64,000 nt of DNA from Sphagnum compactum (taxonomy: Eukaryota; Bryophyta; Sphagnopsida; Sphagnales). Each line of letters opens with the position of its first letter. Within the stretch, counting starts at the first letter, position 1. Of the stretch, positions 61,583 through 64,000 are shown one piece after another. Under the pieces are notes generated by a model that saw only the letters and a list, made by a program, of their open reading frames with translations, was not told the origin of the DNA and did no database searches. Both the position numbers and the translations under genes were made by a program. The stretch is from NCBI GenBank assembly GCA_965153455.1, contig OZ234494.1:23560001-23624000 (forward strand), written 5' to 3'.

Positions 61583-63718
61583 GACTTCGTGGAAGTATCT
61601 ATTCTATATATCGGTTCACTAAAGGAATGCAGCTTATACTCTGGATATATCCAGTGCCTGCAAAGAGTGTAATGTTAGAACTGCTTATAGAGTGACAATT
61701 TAGTAGCAAAAGAGTTGACTTCTTTGATAGAGCCCATGTTATAGTAGTCAAGAGTAGTGGCTCCTAGTAAAGCAGGTCAAGGAGACTTAACTGTCAGATT
61801 CTTGAGGAAGAGACTCTGGTTATGCAGCTCTGGCTATGATTGTACAAATTCTTAGCCAGCTGTTATCAAAATGGGTGTACTCATTGACCTTGCTTGTAAA
61901 GCATAAGACATAGTAGTCATTTCAATTTCTTTCATGTCAATCCTGTTTCTGTGTGGATAATGTTAGTGCCTTTCACAGATAATGTTACTGCAAAGTAGTT
62001 TTGGAATGCATTATCACTCGTAGAGTTCAAATGCATAAGAGGACAATATTCTAGCTCCACACTCACTTCAAAGCTCAGTCACCACCTTCAATTATCTTTG
62101 CAACCACATCTTCTCACTTCTAACCAGGTGCTCAGGCCATTTTTTGCACTGCTTCTGATCTTTGAAGCAGCCCATTTCATTTCATGTCTTTCTCTGGATT
62201 AAGGAGCTCACTCTTGCCATTTCAAGTGAAATCGTTCTCTTCAGGGAACCTGTCTGCACTTGGTTTCCAACATTTGCCTTACCTTCAAGCACTCTCACAT
62301 TTTTCTTGGCTCCCAAGTCCTTCCTGACTGCTCTGTATTGCCAATTTCGGCTCCTTCATTCAGAGCTTCCAGATCACCCAAGTCCTCTCACATCCTTTAT
62401 ATAAATCTCTTTGCCATCCAATGAAATCCTCATCAATTTTGGAATAGTGCTGCAAGAACTGCGTCTCTTTCTCTTGCTTCACTCACCCATGCTTGTCCAA
62501 GCCGAGAAGGTGTCATAAATTCTTAAAGGAGAACAGGTGAGAGAAACAGGAGTTGGAGACCTTGGTCTTGTTCTTTGGCATCCCAGTTACAATTCATGCA
62601 GCATTTGGATTCACAATGTCCTTGCCTTGAATTGATGAGCTATTTGTGCACATTGTAGCATGCTCCTAGCTGTGCTTGTGTCAAAATTGCATTATTTTGG
62701 GAGATGCTACTGGAAGAGGGACTAATTTGCTGTAGGAAAACTAAGAGACGTTCAATGCAGCTGGTGCAATTTTACTTACTTTCTTGTGTCTTTCTTGTTT
62801 TTCCCCAGTCTCTGATTGTTCTTCTGCAGCCAAATGTGGAGAGATTTGCAGTAGCTCAACCCATCTTGTTCCACCCCTCTAAAAATTTGCACAGCTTCGA
62901 GATGGGTTGTGTTGTAGATTGTCAACAACAATGTAACAAGGTTTGTAACAAGGATTTGTGACAATTCAGTTGTAAATGCTTCTTGGCTACCAGAGTTGAT
63001 CATTAAGAGAGTGTTTGTGTATCCTACTGGAGGTTGCAGAAACTTATTGAATATGTTTCCTCTAGAAATATTGGCAACCAAATTGAAGCTTTCCTCTTCA
63101 TGCTTGTTCTTATCATCAACATCTATCCAACTGTAAAAACTGATCACAGCAAGACAAATCCCAGGTTGAAGGGAAGATCTGAAATCCATGCTGGTTTCGC
63201 CTGCCCTGTTCATGTTTGTGTCATGACATCCATCACTGCATAATTAATTAACTGGTGGTGGTCCACACTCACCAAGCATGTGTAGATCGTGACACTTGCA
63301 ATCTGAACTAAAATGCCTTGGAAATATATGTATTCATGTTGTCCTCTCTTTGTCAGCACCTAAACGAAATGTGGGCAGTTGCCTCAACAAGTGCCTACTT
63401 ATCCAGCTTCTCCTTTTCTTCTACTGGATCATCATGGCCTGAACTTGACCATGACATAATATGAAAAGAATAGATTGCTGATATTTATACAGCCTGAAAG
63501 GTAAATTAGTTTTCTACCACCAATCTCCCTTGGATTCTGAATCCTTCCTCAACCCCTTTGCCCTTGGGACCTTGACTATGCTACTTGTTCAACTATATGC
63601 AGAACATTATGAACCCTATAAAGATAACTTTTAAGTGTGAAAAAGTGTAATTCCTGTGCAAGAATAACAATTGTGGTCCAATATGAAAGCCAGAAAGGCA
63701 TGAGGAACCCTCCCGTAC
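61583..63718. other. Intergenic between GH53 and the transporter
   Basis: About 2.1 kb. The first few hundred bases are likely the GH53 3' UTR, and the last part the 3' UTR of the minus-strand transporter. A minus-strand frame of 145 codons (63213-62776) has no recognisable domain and is not supported as a gene. Confidence 0.5.
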
Positions 63719-64000
63719 TTAGTTGTCAGATGAGTCCTTGCCCTTGTGTTCAAGTCTTGTGTCAGGCACCGACATCTTCTCCTCATCTTGTTCTGAAGCT
63801 TCTGATGGTTTGATATTAGCAGCAGGTTTTGGTTTTGTTGTTGTTTGCTGATATAGTACACCTCCACTTATGCAAATCAGTAGCCCAACCGTCCCAATTG
63901 CTGATGCATGCCTGTTCCAGATGAGTAAGTTGATAAGCACTGTTAAAAGCTTATTCACTACACCTAGTACAGTGAAGCCGGTTGCAGAGATTGTTCGCCG
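63719..64000 (-). CDS. Nucleotide-sugar transporter (DMT superfamily), C-terminal exon, partial
   Basis: Ninety-three codons and the stop, running off the right edge. The visible part begins RRTISATGFTVLGVVNKLLT, continues with LINLLIWNRHASAIGTVGLL and ends a membrane segment in GGVLYQQ, followed by a Lys/Pro/Glu-rich cytosolic tail to the stop at 63719. The GFTVxGVVNKxLTVxINxLIW-x-HAS pattern is that of plant Golgi/ER nucleotide-sugar transporters related to the UDP-GlcNAc transporter UGNT1 group. The exact substrate cannot be told from this piece. The remaining membrane helices and the start lie outside the window. Confidence 0.8.
   Translation of the reverse strand, partial: RRTISATGFTVLGVVNKLLTVLINLLIWNRHASAIGTVGLLICISGGVLYQQTTTKPKPAANIKPSEASEQDEEKMSVPDTRLEHKGKDSSDN

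Noticed and set aside
62776-63213. 145-codon minus-strand open frame as a gene
   Set aside because: No recognisable domain, and it lies in what is probably untranslated or intergenic sequence between two genes.

Overview
The window is nuclear DNA from a land plant. Evidence: spliced genes with GT-AG introns, a plant-type calreticulin ending in HDEL, a plant-type NUP50, a nucleotide-sugar transporter tail, and relics of Ty3/gypsy, Ty1/copia, hAT and PIF/Harbinger-like elements. It is AT-rich and gene-poor, with about five real protein genes in 64 kb; the rest is repeat-derived. A plant GH53 galactanase and a DUF1647-like membrane protein hint at a seed-free plant or another large repeat-rich lineage. 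That placement is inference; the species cannot be named from the sequence.

Layout. Positions 1-5755 are copy A of a segmental duplication. Copy B lies at 27974-29526 plus 34096-37540, split by a 4.6-kb insertion at 29527-34095. A minus-strand gene for a putative Golgi glycosyltransferase-like protein (three exons, 508 aa) occupies 8151-10423. From 11300 to 27970 the sequence is mobile-element debris: a decayed gypsy pol fragment (13700-14600), a 3.8-kb foldback-like element (15192-18985) with a near-perfect 157-bp-arm hairpin at its right end, a MITE and several dispersed repeats. The 29527-34095 insertion shares terminal and internal sequence with the foldback-like element. It carries a roughly 180-bp array whose units repeat a splice-donor-like motif, and a 97/98-bp minisatellite. 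Further relics lie at 39060-40140.

The right third is the gene island. NUP50 (minus, 42496-43899) faces calreticulin (plus, 46805-51996, 13 exons) across 2.9 kb. Calreticulin is intact exon by exon except for one missing base in exon 4. A decayed hAT-like element follows (52677-57114), then a MITE with a clean TAA target duplication and a small hairpin element. An intronless GH53 arabinogalactan endo-beta-1,4-galactanase comes next (60551-61582); it also ends in HDEL but has no visible signal peptide. The window closes inside the last exon of a nucleotide-sugar/DMT transporter (minus, 63719-64000 and beyond).

Functional links: calreticulin (ER folding), the HDEL-tailed galactanase, the glycosyltransferase-like protein and the nucleotide-sugar transporter all concern the secretory pathway or cell-wall glycans. 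Plant genes are not in operons, so this may be chance. Most interesting: the HDEL-tailed GH53 gene, the foldback-like family with structured arms, and the array of repeated mini-exon-like units.
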